Both the position numbers and the translations under genes were made by a program. A model generated the notes under the pieces. It had not been told where the DNA came from, did no database searches, and saw only the letters and a list, made by a program, of their open reading frames with translations. 64,000 nucleotides of DNA from Campylobacter blaseri (GTDB lineage Bacteria > Campylobacterota > Campylobacteria > Campylobacterales > Campylobacteraceae). Below, piece by piece: positions 7,395 through 17,286 of this stretch. How positions within the stretch are numbered: position 1 is the first letter of the stretch; every line of letters begins with the position of its first letter. Where the stretch lies: assembly GCF_013201895.1 (NCBI RefSeq), contig NZ_CP053841.1:1364001-1428000 (forward strand), in the 5' to 3' direction.

Positions 7395-8795
7395 TTACTT
7401 ACCCATATGCGGGTTAAGCATGCTTTTTGGATCTAAAATTTTATCAACTTCATCTTTAGTTAATAGTCCTCTTTCAATAGCTATATCGCCAACTGCTTTT
7501 CCTGTATCAAGAGCTTCTTTAGCTATTGAAGCTGAGTTTTCATACCCGATATAAGGGTTAAATGCTGTTACGATACCAACTGAGTTAAGAACTGCTTTTA
7601 AAGTATTCTCTGGTAGTGGTTTTAAATCCCTAATAGCTTTTTCAGCAAGAGTTTTTGTTGCATTTTCAAGAATGATAATTGAATTAAATATAGCATAGGC
7701 AATTCCTGGCTCAAAAGCATTAAGTTCAAATTCACCATTTTCAGAACAAAGCATTATAGTTATATCATTACCCATAACTTCATAGCACGCTATACCCACA
7801 ACTTCAGCTATAACAGGGTTTACTTTACCTGGCATAATTGAACTTCCTGGTTGCATTTTAGGTAGTTCAATCTCTCCTAAGCCACATCTTGGACCTGAGT
7901 TCATAAGTCTTAAGTCATTTGCAATTTTTGAAAGTCTAACAGCAGCAGTTTTTAAAGCTCCACTTACAGCAACAAAATCAGCTGTATCTTGAGTAGCAGC
8001 TATAAAATCTTTAGCAGGTTTAAACTCAACACCTGTAATTTCAGTAAGTTTTTTCTCAACTACAAATTTATAATCTGGATGGCAGTTAATACCTGTTCCA
8101 ATTGCTGTTGCACCCATATTTAATGATGTCATAAGCTCTCTTGCTTGTTTTATATTTTCAATATCTGCTTCAATGTAGCTTGCAAAAGCATTGAATGTAT
8201 TACCTAAAGTTGTTGGAACAGCATCTTCAAGCTCTGTTCTACCCATTTTAATCATGTCTTTAAAATCAGACCCTTTTTTTCTAAGTTCGTCTCTTAGAAG
8301 TTCCATAGCTTTTAGTAAATCTGTAAGTTTTGCATAAGTTGCAACTTTAATTGAACTTGGATACGTATCATTTGTGCTTTGGCCTAAGTTTGTATGGTCG
8401 TTTGCATGAAGATACTTATACTCTCCTTTTTTATGTCCCATAATTTCAAGAGCTATGTTTGTAATAACTTCATTTGCGTTCATATTTGTTGAAGTACCAG
8501 CACCACCTTGAACCATGTCTACAACAAATTGGTCAAGATACTCACCAGCGATTAACTTATCGCAAGCTTTAGCTATCGCATCAGCTTTTTGTGCATCTAA
8601 AACACCAACTTCTTTGTTTGCAAGCGCTGCTGCTTTTTTAATTTGAGCAAATGCTTTAACAAAAAAAGGATAATCTTTGATTTTTCTTCCAGTCATATGG
8701 AAGTTATCTACAGCTCTAAATGTTTGTATACCATAGTATACATCATTACTTATTTCCAACTCACCGATAAAATCGTGTTCTTTTCTTGTTCCCAT
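7395..8795 (-). CDS. aspA: Aspartate ammonia-lyase (aspartase)
   Basis: A 466-residue cytoplasmic enzyme that converts L-aspartate to fumarate and ammonia. It has the fumarase/aspartase superfamily signature GSSIMPGKVNPV, the GAGTSTNMNANEV segment, THLG-equivalent HTNLGQSTND and TELEDAVPTTLG. Length is normal for the family. A strong site (AAAAAGGAGAAAAA) precedes the ATG. It is first in an operon with the Dcu transporter and diverges from a membrane-bound AraC-type regulator across a 282-bp gap, which may control it. In Campylobacter, aspartase feeds fumarate respiration; the ammonia produced is unrelated to the urease genes nearby. Confidence 0.95.
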   Translation of the reverse strand: MGTRKEHDFIGELEISNDVYYGIQTFRAVDNFHMTGRKIKDYPFFVKAFAQIKKAAALANKEVGVLDAQKADAIAKACDKLIAGEYLDQFVVDMVQGGAGTSTNMNANEVITNIALEIMGHKKGEYKYLHANDHTNLGQSTNDTYPSSIKVATYAKLTDLLKAMELLRDELRKKGSDFKDMIKMGRTELEDAVPTTLGNTFNAFASYIEADIENIKQARELMTSLNMGATAIGTGINCHPDYKFVVEKKLTEITGVEFKPAKDFIAATQDTADFVAVSGALKTAAVRLSKIANDLRLMNSGPRCGLGEIELPKMQPGSSIMPGKVNPVIAEVVGIACYEVMGNDITIMLCSENGEFELNAFEPGIAYAIFNSIIILENATKTLAEKAIRDLKPLPENTLKAVLNSVGIVTAFNPYIGYENSASIAKEALDTGKAVGDIAIERGLLTKDEVDKILDPKSMLNPHMGK

Positions 8796-9077
8796 TTTTT
8801 CTCCTTTTTATATGGTAATTAATTTCCTCTGTATAACTATAAGACAAATATTCTTAAAAGATAATTAAAATTTTATAATATTCATAAATTAGTTTATTTT
8901 TTAAGTTTTATAAAAGGTTTATATTTTTTAGCTTAAATTTAGTGTTTTATAAATAATATTTTAATTTTAATAACTATAGAATTTTTTTAAATTGTAAATT
9001 AATTATTGAATTAATTTGATTTTTTATAGATTTTAACTATAATCAAATAAATATTAAATTCAACATTATGGATTATT
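8796..9077. promoter_or_regulatory. Divergent intergenic region aspA / AraC-type regulator
   Basis: A 282-bp, extremely AT-rich gap between two divergent genes. It must hold the aspA promoter and that of the AraC-type gene. A TATAAT hexamer occurs near 8874 on the plus strand, but AT-richness makes single matches weak. No clear operator repeat was identified. Confidence 0.4.
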
Positions 9078-11036
9078 TTGATTATTTTTAACAAAAAAGA
9101 ACATAGCTTTATTGTAGTTATAAGTATTATTTTCTTATTATTTTTAACTATAAATTATTATTTTAATTACCAGCTTTTAAAAGAGAATATAAGTAGGTAC
9201 GAAAATGCTCTTTTTAATAAGGTCCACTCTAAAATTCAAGACTGGATATATTCAAATTTTAAAGATGTTGAAAAAATATCACTACTTTTACAAAATGAAA
9301 ACATCCAAGATGCAAAAGAAATTCAACCACTTTTGCATAAATTCCAACAAAGTTCAAATTTTCCATATATAATTTTAGGACTTGATGATGGAAGTTTTTA
9401 TATATCAGATGATGACTACGTTACCCCACATAACTATAATTTAAAAAGTAGAGAATGGTATAATGACACATTAAAAGCAAACAAAACAATTGCTTCAAAT
9501 CCATATATTTCTATGAGACTTGGTCTTAGAAGCGTATCCATCTGCACGCCTATAAATTTACTTAAAAAGTATGGCGTTTTCTGTGGCGGACAACCTTTTT
9601 TATTTATAAGAAATTATTTCAAAGAGTATAAAACACTATATGATAAAAATTTATATTTAATTAACAAAAATGGTGAAATTTTAGCAAGTTTTGGAAATTT
9701 AAATGAAACTATATCTTTTGAATATATCAATTTATCAAATAACAAATATAGTGTTTTTGATATAAAAAACACCAATTGGAAATTAGTTTTTGAAAGAGAT
9801 AAAGAAATTTATACAAATGAACTAAATAGATATTTATTAATAAATTTATTATTTTACATATTTTGTGTTTTAATTTACGCAGCAACAAACTTTATATGGT
9901 TTAGAAAAAGTAGCGTTAATTTCAAAAAACTAAACGAACAAAATATTTATATAGAGAATGTATTGATAAAACAAATAAATGGAATTTTAATAACTTGTGA
10001 TGAAACTTTTAATATAGTTTCAGCCAGTTTAGAATTTGATAGTTTTTATGACTTTAAAAAAATTAGCAATAATTTATCTAGCTCAATTAATCAAAGTAAA
10101 TTTTTAACTCCATCACAAAAAGACGCCTTAATAAATGAACTATTAATATCGCAAAATTCAAATAAAACAAGATATATAAATATAAATTTTAATGCAGATA
10201 TAAATTCTAAAAATTACTTAATTACAATTACACCACTTGGCAAAAAATCACCATCTTCTTTATCTATATTATTTCAAGATGTAACAAATATGCAAGACAA
10301 AGAAAAAATAAATGATAGTTCGTACAACCTTCATATTGAAAAACTTATTTTATTTATCAAACAAAACATAGAAGATGAAAATTTATGTATTAAAAAAATT
10401 GCAAAAATAGGCGGATACTCTAAATTTCATCTACAAAGAATTTTTAAAGATTATTCAAATGATACTTTAGCATCTTTTATAAGATCCTTGCGACTAAGAA
10501 GAGCTAAATTTCTATTAAAATTTAGTGATATAAAGGTAACTGAAATTTCTAAAAAGTGTGGCTTTTCATATAATGAAACTTTTACGAGATCTTTTACAAA
10601 AAAATATGAAATTTCCCCTACTCTTTATCGGGAAGCTTTTAATAAGAAATTACAAAATAAACTCCAATTTAAAATAATAAAAAAGATAGAAAAAAGAATT
10701 ATAATAACCTATAAAATAGAAAATTTAGATTTTTTGAAATCAATAAATAAAAATGAATCTAATGATATTTTAGTGTTAATTGAAAATGGTGATTTAAATC
10801 AAAAATTATATGCGATAGAAAGTAAAGATATACGATCTCCATCATTTAAATTAAATGGAGGTGATTGGATAAAAATAGACTTAGAGTCACAAAATTTATC
10901 TCCACAAGAAGCAATAAATAGATCCATTAAGTCATTTTATGATGAAAATTTATATGAATTTAAACCTCCTCAAATTTATTATTTTTTTAATGAAAATAAA
11001 AATCCAAAATTTATTTATATAAATTTAAAAAGATAG
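9078..11036 (+). CDS. Membrane-bound sensor with AraC-type DNA-binding domain
   Basis: A 652-residue one-component regulator. Order of parts: TM helix (about 11-30); periplasmic Cache-like domain (about 35-245) with SREWYNDTLKANKTIASNPYI, typical of dCache ligand domains; second TM (about 250-272); a PAS-like region (about 290-410); an AraC/XylS double helix-turn-helix (about 425-525: LCIKKIAKIGGYSKFHLQRIF, then VTEISKKCGFSYNETFTRSF); and a C-terminal domain (530-652) with weak resemblance to GyrI-like effector domains. It has no kinase or receiver domain, so ligand sensing would couple directly to DNA binding at the membrane. It diverges from aspA-dcu, so a C4-dicarboxylate or amino acid signal is likely. 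The start is probably TTG at 9078; a nearby ATG (9068) is in a frame that closes at once. Confidence 0.8.
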   Translation: MIIFNKKEHSFIVVISIIFLLFLTINYYFNYQLLKENISRYENALFNKVHSKIQDWIYSNFKDVEKISLLLQNENIQDAKEIQPLLHKFQQSSNFPYIILGLDDGSFYISDDDYVTPHNYNLKSREWYNDTLKANKTIASNPYISMRLGLRSVSICTPINLLKKYGVFCGGQPFLFIRNYFKEYKTLYDKNLYLINKNGEILASFGNLNETISFEYINLSNNKYSVFDIKNTNWKLVFERDKEIYTNELNRYLLINLLFYIFCVLIYAATNFIWFRKSSVNFKKLNEQNIYIENVLIKQINGILITCDETFNIVSASLEFDSFYDFKKISNNLSSSINQSKFLTPSQKDALINELLISQNSNKTRYININFNADINSKNYLITITPLGKKSPSSLSILFQDVTNMQDKEKINDSSYNLHIEKLILFIKQNIEDENLCIKKIAKIGGYSKFHLQRIFKDYSNDTLASFIRSLRLRRAKFLLKFSDIKVTEISKKCGFSYNETFTRSFTKKYEISPTLYREAFNKKLQNKLQFKIIKKIEKRIIITYKIENLDFLKSINKNESNDILVLIENGDLNQKLYAIESKDIRSPSFKLNGGDWIKIDLESQNLSPQEAINRSIKSFYDENLYEFKPPQIYYFFNENKNPKFIYINLKR

Positions 11037-11040
11037 GCTT

Positions 11041-11064
11041 TATTTCCCCTTGAAAGGGGAAATA
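11041..11064. terminator. Hairpin between AraC-type gene and ureC
   Basis: Inverted repeat TATTTCCCC / GGGGAAATA with a 6-nt loop, placed 4 nt after the plus-strand regulator stop and 8 nt beyond the minus-strand ureC stop. It is well placed as a bidirectional terminator for the two convergent genes. Confidence 0.65.
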
Positions 11065-11072
11065 TTATTTAG

Positions 11073-12794
11073 TTAAAATAAATTATATAGTTGTGCAAGA
11101 GGAAGATTATCAGCTGGTTCGCAAGTTGCAAGTTCTCCATCAATTCTAACCTCATAAGTCTCAGGATTGACACTTAGCTCTGGCATACTATCATTAAATT
11201 TCATATCTTTTTTACCTATATTTCTACAATTTTTTACAGGTAAAACTATTCTTCCTAAATTTAAGTTCTCTTTTATGCCATTTTCATCTGCTAATTTTGA
11301 TACAAAAGTTATACAACTTTGTTGTATCCCTTTACCAAGCGCTGCAAACATTCTTCTATAAATAACAGGTTGTGGTGTAGGAATTGAGCCATTTGGATCT
11401 CCGATTTGTGAGGACATAATAAAACCACATTTAATTACCGTTTTAGGTCTTGCTCCAAAAAATTTAGGCTCCCATAAAACTAAATCGGCATATTTACCAA
11501 CCTCAACACTGCCTATATATTCGCTAATTCCTTGAGCTATAGCTGGGTTTATAGTGTATTTTGAAACATATCTTTTTGCTCTAAAGTTATCATTTTCATT
11601 TTCTTTATCAACCTCTAGTGGTCCAAACTGATCTTTCATCTTTGAAGCAGTTTGCCAAGTTCTAATAATAACCTCACCTACTCTACCCATGGCTTGAGAA
11701 TCAGAACTCATAATAGAAAAAATTCCTTTATCATGTAAAATATCTTCAGCAGCTATAGTTTCAGGGCGAATTCTTGAATCAGCAAAAGCCACATCCTCTT
11801 TAATATTTTTATCTAAGTTGTGACAAACCATGACCATATCTAAATGTTCATCTTCTGTATTTACTGAATATGGCATAGTTGGATTTGTTGAAGCAGGCAA
11901 GACATTTGGTTCACTTGCAGCTACAATTTGATCAGGCGCATGTCCTCCACCTGCCCCTTCAGTGTGAAAAAAGTGAATTGCTCTACCGCCAATAGCAGAA
12001 AGAGTATCTTCAATGTTTCCTGCCTCATTAAGGGTATCTGAATGTATAGCAACACCTATATCATACTCATCAGCCACAGTTAAACAAGTATCTATAGTAG
12101 CTCTTGTCGCACCCCAGTCTTCATGTATTTTAAGGCCTGCTGCTCCTGCTTTAATCTGTTCTATTAAAGGCTCTTTGCTAGAGCAATTTCCCTTTCCAAG
12201 AACCAAAACATTTATAGGAAAACCTTCAAAAGATTTAAGCATGTTTGTTATATTTGTTGGTCCAGGCGTACAAGTGGTAGCATTTGTTCCATCAGCAGGA
12301 CCTGTTCCACCACCAACCATTGTAGTTGTTCCAGCGCTAAGTGCAGTATCAACTTGCTGTGGGGTTAAATAGTGAATATGTGTATCAATAGCACCAGCTG
12401 TTACAATTTTACCCTCACCTGAAATTACTTCAGTTCCTGCACCTATCACTAAACCAGGATCAACTTTATCATTTATATCAGGGTTTCCACTTTTTCCAAT
12501 TCCTGAAATTTTACCCTCAATTATCCCAATATCTGCTTTATATATCCCTGTATAATCTAGAATAATAGCATTTGTGATAACTAAATCAGCAGCTCCAGAA
12601 GAGTGTGTGGCTGTTGATGATTGATTCATGCCATCTCTAATTGATTTACCACCACCAAATTGAGACTCATCGCCATAAACAGCAAAGTCTTTTTCAATCT
12701 CAATAATTATATTAGTATCGCCAAGACGAATTTTATCACCTGTTGTAGGTCCATACATTGATCCGTATTTTTTTCTTGAAATTTTGAAACTCAT
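11073..12794 (-). CDS. ureC: Urease subunit alpha
   Basis: A 573-residue catalytic subunit, normal length for UreC. Nickel and active-site motifs are all present: [12 protein letters not shown] (metal His pair), [10 protein letters not shown] (the Lys that is carbamylated and bridges the two nickels), [24 protein letters not shown], and the mobile-flap signature with [20 protein letters not shown]. It hydrolyses urea to ammonia and carbamate in the cytoplasm. It is last in the operon ureEFGDABC, 5 nt after ureB. The subunits are separate (UreA, UreB, UreC), unlike the fused small subunit of Helicobacter pylori. No key residue appears lost, so the enzyme should be active if nickel is supplied. 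Confidence 0.97.
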   Translation of the reverse strand: MSFKISRKKYGSMYGPTTGDKIRLGDTNIIIEIEKDFAVYGDESQFGGGKSIRDGMNQSSTATHSSGAADLVITNAIILDYTGIYKADIGIIEGKISGIGKSGNPDINDKVDPGLVIGAGTEVISGEGKIVTAGAIDTHIHYLTPQQVDTALSAGTTTMVGGGTGPADGTNATTCTPGPTNITNMLKSFEGFPINVLVLGKGNCSSKEPLIEQIKAGAAGLKIHEDWGATRATIDTCLTVADEYDIGVAIHSDTLNEAGNIEDTLSAIGGRAIHFFHTEGAGGGHAPDQIVAASEPNVLPASTNPTMPYSVNTEDEHLDMVMVCHNLDKNIKEDVAFADSRIRPETIAAEDILHDKGIFSIMSSDSQAMGRVGEVIIRTWQTASKMKDQFGPLEVDKENENDNFRAKRYVSKYTINPAIAQGISEYIGSVEVGKYADLVLWEPKFFGARPKTVIKCGFIMSSQIGDPNGSIPTPQPVIYRRMFAALGKGIQQSCITFVSKLADENGIKENLNLGRIVLPVKNCRNIGKKDMKFNDSMPELSVNPETYEVRIDGELATCEPADNLPLAQLYNLF

Positions 12795-12799
12795 TTAAT

Positions 12800-13180
12800 T
12801 TACTCCTCTTTGCTTTCTTTGTTAGCAAACCCTAACTTAACTATATCGTCCATAACTTCATCTAGTCTTTTATTTAAAGTTACTCCGTTTGTAAGACCAT
12901 TAAAACCTATCACTCTAGAATTACCGCCAAGCTCAACTAAAGAGACCTTATGGCTTTGTCCAGGCTCAAACCTAATAGCATTACCAGCAGGTATATCTAG
13001 CCTAAAACCAAAAGCTTTTCTTCTATCAAATTCAAGATTTTTATTAATCTCAAAAAAGTGAAAATGGCTTCCGATTTGGATTGCTCTATCGCCTTTATTT
13101 GTAACTATTAACTCTCTAGTTTCTTTACCCTCATTTAGGGTTATATCTTCATCTTTATAAAATACTTCTCCAGGTATCAC
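12800..13180 (-). CDS. ureB: Urease subunit beta
   Basis: A 126-residue beta subunit, normal for a three-subunit urease. Characteristic segments are [55 protein letters not shown] and [15 protein letters not shown]. It forms the (alpha-beta-gamma) trimer with UreA and UreC. It lies 9 nt after ureA and 5 nt before ureC, tightly co-transcribed. In Helicobacter nomenclature this domain is part of the fused UreA. Confidence 0.96.
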   Translation of the reverse strand: MIPGEVFYKDEDITLNEGKETRELIVTNKGDRAIQIGSHFHFFEINKNLEFDRRKAFGFRLDIPAGNAIRFEPGQSHKVSLVELGGNSRVIGFNGLTNGVTLNKRLDEVMDDIVKLGFANKESKEE

Positions 13181-13189
13181 ATATCCTCC

Positions 13190-13492
13190 TTATACTATTG
13201 GACGAGAAACTGATACTAGTTTCGTTCCATCTGTAAATGTAGCTTCAATTTGAATCTCTTTAATCATATCAGCAACACCATCCATAACATCCTCGCGAGT
13301 AAGAATTTTTCGTCCATCTCTCATAAGTTCTGCAACAGTTTTGCCATCTCTTGCCATCTCATAAAGATCTGAACTAATTAAAGCAACCGCTTCTGAATAG
13401 TTTAACTTTAAACCTCTTGCTTTTCTTTTTCTAGCCACTTCCCCTGCTGTAAATATCATTAATCTCTCAATATCTTTTGGTACTAAATGCAC
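13190..13492 (-). CDS. ureA: Urease subunit gamma
   Basis: A 100-residue gamma subunit of canonical length, beginning [23 protein letters not shown] and containing [21 protein letters not shown] and [21 protein letters not shown]. It is a structural subunit of the urease trimer. Its start overlaps the last base of ureD by 1 nt, which ties the accessory and structural genes into one transcript. Confidence 0.96.
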   Translation of the reverse strand: MHLVPKDIERLMIFTAGEVARKRKARGLKLNYSEAVALISSDLYEMARDGKTVAELMRDGRKILTREDVMDGVADMIKEIQIEATFTDGTKLVSVSRPIV

Positions 13493-14319
13493 TATTTGCC
13501 TCCTTTGTTTAATATGTTTTCTGCATAATTTATTATTAAATCAATAACTTGGAGCAAATCTTGCCCCGTTTTACCAAGTATTCTAATTTGCATATCACCT
13601 CTAAAAGTACTAGATATTCCAGTACGGATATCTAGTTTTTTTTCCTCATTTTTTAAAATCTCATAAATATCTTGATTTAGCTCTTTTGTGTTTTTAAAAT
13701 TAAACATACAAATGCTAGTAAAATGATCATATTCCTCAAAAAACCCAATCTCTTTGTATGGAATTTCACTTGGAGATATATGATTATTTTCAAAAAATAC
13801 AAGTTCTTTGTCTAATTTTACTTTTATAGAGTTTTTAAAACCTCTAAACAAAAAACTCTCTCCCCTACCAACTCTTCCTGCAGCAAATGACTCTATAAAT
13901 ATAAGCTTTGAACTATCGTCTTCAAGCTCTATATTGGCTTTGCCTTTAAAATTTGAATCTTTATATAAAATAGCTGGTAGAAATTTACAGATCAAAGTTG
14001 CATTTTTCTCAACTTTAATATTAATCTCTCTTTTTGCCAACCCAACTTCACTCATAGGGTGAATTTTCTCATAAGATTGTGAAGTTATTTTGATTTTTGT
14101 ATCACTTTTAGAGTTAAAATCATAAATTTGAGTATCTCCTTCTAAAAGTCCAGGAGATGAGCTCATAATCATAACTTCAGTAAAATTATCTTCAAAAAAT
14201 GGTCTCATAACTCTTAAAGGTGGAGTCATATACATATTTCTAATATCACTAACTCCGTTAATCATTTCAAATTCTAAAGATAATTCACTAATTCTTGAAT
14301 GCATTAACTTTTGGGTCAT
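13492..14319 (-). CDS. ureD: Urease accessory protein UreD (UreH)
   Basis: A 275-residue UreD/UreH family scaffold protein. In the family it binds apo-urease and recruits UreF and UreG for nickel insertion and lysine carbamylation. Visible family features are [27 protein letters not shown] and the central [22 protein letters not shown]. It overlaps ureG by 4 nt upstream and ureA by 1 nt downstream. Sequence conservation in this family is low, but position between ureG and ureA supports the call. Confidence 0.9.
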   Translation of the reverse strand: MTQKLMHSRISELSLEFEMINGVSDIRNMYMTPPLRVMRPFFEDNFTEVMIMSSSPGLLEGDTQIYDFNSKSDTKIKITSQSYEKIHPMSEVGLAKREINIKVEKNATLICKFLPAILYKDSNFKGKANIELEDDSSKLIFIESFAAGRVGRGESFLFRGFKNSIKVKLDKELVFFENNHISPSEIPYKEIGFFEEYDHFTSICMFNFKNTKELNQDIYEILKNEEKKLDIRTGISSTFRGDMQIRILGKTGQDLLQVIDLIINYAENILNKGGK

Positions 14320-14927
14320 TTTACATCTTCAAATAAAACATCTTTTCTAATCCAGCTAAATACCCTGTCTAAACCTTCACCACTTTTTAAATTTGTCATT
14401 ACAAAAGGTAGCTCTTTTCTCTGTGCTATGGTATCAAATTTCATCTTTTCAAGATCAACTTCAACATAAGGGGCTAAATCTATCTTATTTATGATTAAAA
14501 GATCCGATCTAGTTATACCTGGACCACCTTTTCTAGGTATATCACCGCCCTCTGCAACATCTATTACAAATATAGTAGCGTCTGCTAAATCAGGTGAAAA
14601 AGTAGCTGATAAATTATCTCCGCCACTTTCTATAAAAACTATATCAATCTCTGGGTGTTCTTTGGCTAAATCCTCTACTGCTTCTAAATTCATAGAAACA
14701 TCATCTCTAATCGCAGTATGTGGACAACCACCTGTCTCAACACCCCTAATCCTTTCACCTGCAATAACGCCTGAGTTTTTTAAAAAATTTGCATCCTCTT
14801 TTGTGTAGATATCGTTTGTTACAACTCCAATACTATAATTTTTTGAAAACTCTTTAACTAATTGCTCTATTAAATGTGTTTTACCACATCCAACAGGACC
14901 TGCAACTCCAATTTTAATATATTTCAT
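14316..14927 (-). CDS. ureG: Urease accessory GTPase UreG
   Basis: A 203-residue SIMIBI-class GTPase. The P-loop GPVGCGKT is at residues 10-17; [15 protein letters not shown] contains the Cys-Pro-His nickel-binding motif; ESGGDNL and NKIDLAPYV (guanine specificity) follow. GTP hydrolysis drives nickel delivery to the UreD-UreF-apourease complex. Length and motifs are complete. It lies 11 nt after ureF and overlaps ureD by 4 nt. Confidence 0.96.
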   Translation of the reverse strand: MKYIKIGVAGPVGCGKTHLIEQLVKEFSKNYSIGVVTNDIYTKEDANFLKNSGVIAGERIRGVETGGCPHTAIRDDVSMNLEAVEDLAKEHPEIDIVFIESGGDNLSATFSPDLADATIFVIDVAEGGDIPRKGGPGITRSDLLIINKIDLAPYVEVDLEKMKFDTIAQRKELPFVMTNLKSGEGLDRVFSWIRKDVLFEDVK

Positions 14928-14938
14928 TTATTCTCCTT

Positions 14939-15664
14939 TTATGACATATAAAGTCTTGAGTAAAGATGCTCATGACGCATAGAAGATATCTCAATACCTG
15001 GAAAAGAGATCCCTAAATCTTCCTCATCTAGCTCTTTTACTCTTTTTACTATATTTTGTATTAGATCTTTAATATTAAAAAGAATTCTCTGTCCTGCCAT
15101 TTGACTAATAGGGATAGTCTTTACAGCATTTATAGAGATAGTTGAAGCCGTTGCAAAGGAAAAACTTGAAAGAGTATAATCTAGATCAACTTTAGCTAAA
15201 GCACATATAGCACCATATGCAACGCTATGATAAAATGGAATATTCTTTTTTTCTAAATTTAAATTTACTCTCTTAAAAAAATCAAAATCAAATGTTAAGC
15301 TCATCTCAAAAAGAGTTTTAACAAGTCTTGAACCAAGTTTTTCAGAAGCCTCCCTTAGCTCTTTTTGGTTTTTTGCTGCTCTTAAAATAGTGCATAAATT
15401 TATAATCTCGTCTTCATTTAGTTTCTTTGTAGCATTATAAGCTAAACACACACTAAAAAGATCTGTATATAAAAAAGAGCTTGATAGATAATTTACCAGA
15501 TATTTTTTTGTATCATCTTCGTTTTTTATAAACTCTTCCTGTATATACGTTTCAAGACCATAAGAGTGTGAATAACCTCCTATTGGGAATTGACTATCAT
15601 TAATTTGCTGTATAAATAGCGTTGAGTCTATAAAATTTTTAATACCTATCTCCTTAATGATCAT
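14939..15664 (-). CDS. ureF: Urease accessory protein UreF
   Basis: A 241-residue all-helical accessory protein. Family features include the N-terminal IQQINDSQFPIGGYSHSYGLE and, near the C-terminus, PISQMAGQRILFNI. UreF bridges UreD and UreG during urease maturation. Its predicted start overlaps the 3' end of ureE by 11 nt; an internal start a few codons in would lessen the overlap, but the family N-terminus begins after these codons, so either is possible. Confidence 0.92.
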   Translation of the reverse strand: MIIKEIGIKNFIDSTLFIQQINDSQFPIGGYSHSYGLETYIQEEFIKNEDDTKKYLVNYLSSSFLYTDLFSVCLAYNATKKLNEDEIINLCTILRAAKNQKELREASEKLGSRLVKTLFEMSLTFDFDFFKRVNLNLEKKNIPFYHSVAYGAICALAKVDLDYTLSSFSFATASTISINAVKTIPISQMAGQRILFNIKDLIQNIVKRVKELDEEDLGISFPGIEISSMRHEHLYSRLYMS

Positions 15665-16151
15665 GACTATGCGGCTCTTGCGAATTAGGCAAGATAGCCA
15701 TTAGAGATTTTTCAGGAAGCAAAACCCTATGCCCTTTTGATACTTTAACCTCTTTAATTTGAGAAAGCATATCTTCCATGGTCTTTTCATATGGAGTTAA
15801 AAGCTCATAAACATTATCTCCAAAATACACTTTTGCATGCCTATTGCCTATTACATAACCTATGCTTGCTCTATCTTTGCTATTTTTTACTTTTATAACT
15901 AAACATAGTATTTCTGCAATTTTTATAGCATATTGGGTTTTAGTTTTTTCATCTCTAAAAAATATATCTCCGTGGTTTAGCCCACGAACTCTAACATCTT
16001 CATCTAGCATAAAGTGAAATTCCATGCCATCGTCTGCTTTTAGCTTTTGAATTCTTTTATGTGAGTGATCAAAAGGCATAGTTGCATAAATAGTCTTATA
16101 TTTGGAAAAATCACTATCTACTTCATTATCTAATACTTTATTTATTATCAT
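15654..16151 (-). CDS. ureE: Urease nickel metallochaperone UreE
   Basis: A 165-residue nickel-binding dimer-forming protein. The conserved nickel His lies in GNRHAKVYF, and the C-terminus is His-rich but short (EPHSHDH). It delivers nickel to UreG. It is the first gene of the operon as read here, so the operon order is ureEFGDABC, with accessory genes ahead of structural genes. This differs from the ureAB-IEFGH order of H. pylori. The promoter must lie in the 259-bp gap upstream. No nickel uptake gene is visible in the window. Confidence 0.93.
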   Translation of the reverse strand: MIINKVLDNEVDSDFSKYKTIYATMPFDHSHKRIQKLKADDGMEFHFMLDEDVRVRGLNHGDIFFRDEKTKTQYAIKIAEILCLVIKVKNSKDRASIGYVIGNRHAKVYFGDNVYELLTPYEKTMEDMLSQIKEVKVSKGHRVLLPEKSLMAILPNSQEPHSHDH

Positions 16152-16374
16152 ATATAATACCTTAAATCTTAAATTCTCATTATTTTAAATATACATTATA
16201 ACAAATTACTTGTTTATTTTCTATTTCAAAGCTATGCTTTTTACCCTATATTCTTATATTAGCTATTTTTATCTTAAAAGAAAATTTTATGTAAACTATA
16301 TAAACATCGTCCCATATTTAAAGAGTTTAGTTATAGAGATGAACTGCTATTGTATTACAATTTAATACTGTTTA

Positions 16375-16406
16375 TTTTTGCCTTTTATTTAAATAAAAGG
16401 CAAAAA
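16375..16406. repeat. Perfect 16-bp inverted repeat
   Basis: A perfect palindrome, arms TTTTTGCCTTTTATTT, located 5 nt beyond the stop of the tupA remnant and upstream of ureE. It can fold as a hairpin on either strand but lacks a T-run after the stem, so it may be a weak bidirectional terminator or a regulatory palindrome. The rest of the 16,152-16,410 gap shows nothing definite beyond the presumed ureE promoter. Confidence 0.5.
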
Positions 16407-16410
16407 ATAT

Positions 16411-17173
16411 CTACTCTTTAAAGTATTTTTTAGCATAGTCTACACCCTCGTATAGTGGCAAGCCATACTCTTTAATACCATATTTTGTTTTAATCTCTTG
16501 TCCTCCGTGTGAAGCAAGATATTTTATAAACTCCTCATCAATCTCTCTTGGCTCATCGCTAGTCATTGCAACATATGTATTTATGAGAATTTCATCTCCA
16601 ACAAATAGCGGTTTTATGTTCCTAAGCTCTTTCATAGCTTCTTTAAAGGTGCTTGAATCAGTCATAAAATAACCTTTAGTTTCATCTGCTTTTTTTAAGA
16701 GTAGCTAACATAAAGTCTTTATTTGCCACATACCAATCTCCTTTTGGTTCTATACCTGCTTTTTCCCATATTGAAAGCTCTTTTTTATGAGTGCCTGAGT
16801 CATCGGCTCTTATATAAAATAGTACCTTTTTTTCAGCAATGTTAGTATAAACCTCTGCTGGGTCCTTTTTATCTCCTACTATATAAAACTCATTAGAGCC
16901 AATTAGTGTTCTATTTTTTGCCCAATCTTCCATAATCGCTTCTTTTTCCGCTTTAGGTGCATGAACCATTGCAATGTCTATTTTTTTATCTTTTAAAAGC
17001 TCTAAGCTTTTTCCGCTTCCAGCTTTTATCCAGCACAATCTCACATCTTTATCTTTAGCAAAATCGTTAAAAATAGCCTCCAACAAACCAAGCTCTCCTG
17101 GACTTCCTGTAGCTAAGCGTATCTCCTCATTGCCATCTCCATAAATTTTGGTGCAGTCTTGATTTGCACTCAA
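16411..17173 (-). pseudogene. tupA: TupA-like tungstate-binding protein, broken
   Basis: Two adjacent frames (17173-16682 and 16665-16411) together read as one periplasmic substrate-binding protein of the TupA type: IRLATGSPGELGLLEAIF, DIAMVHAPKAE, YIRADDSGTHKKELSIWE, then GYFMTDSSTFKEA. The frame shifts at a run of seven T (16,690-16,696; A7 on the coding strand); six A would restore LKKADETKGYFM. The first part begins at TTG behind AGGGAGGGC with an in-frame stop just upstream and no signal peptide, although this family is exported. No tupB or tupC lies nearby. Either a decayed orphan or, for the frameshift alone, a homopolymer error; the absent signal peptide argues for real decay. Confidence 0.72.
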
Positions 17174-17286
17174 AAGCCCTCCCTATGGTAGTTTATGCAA
17201 TAATAGCATAATTAGCATTTATTTATCAACCAATAATACTTAAATTATTTTGGTATAATTTTTTACTATAAATCATTGGAGTTTTA

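Noticed and set aside
12013-12372. Plus-strand frame opposite ureC
   Set aside because: Antisense shadow of a well-defined gene; no ribosome-binding site or family resemblance.
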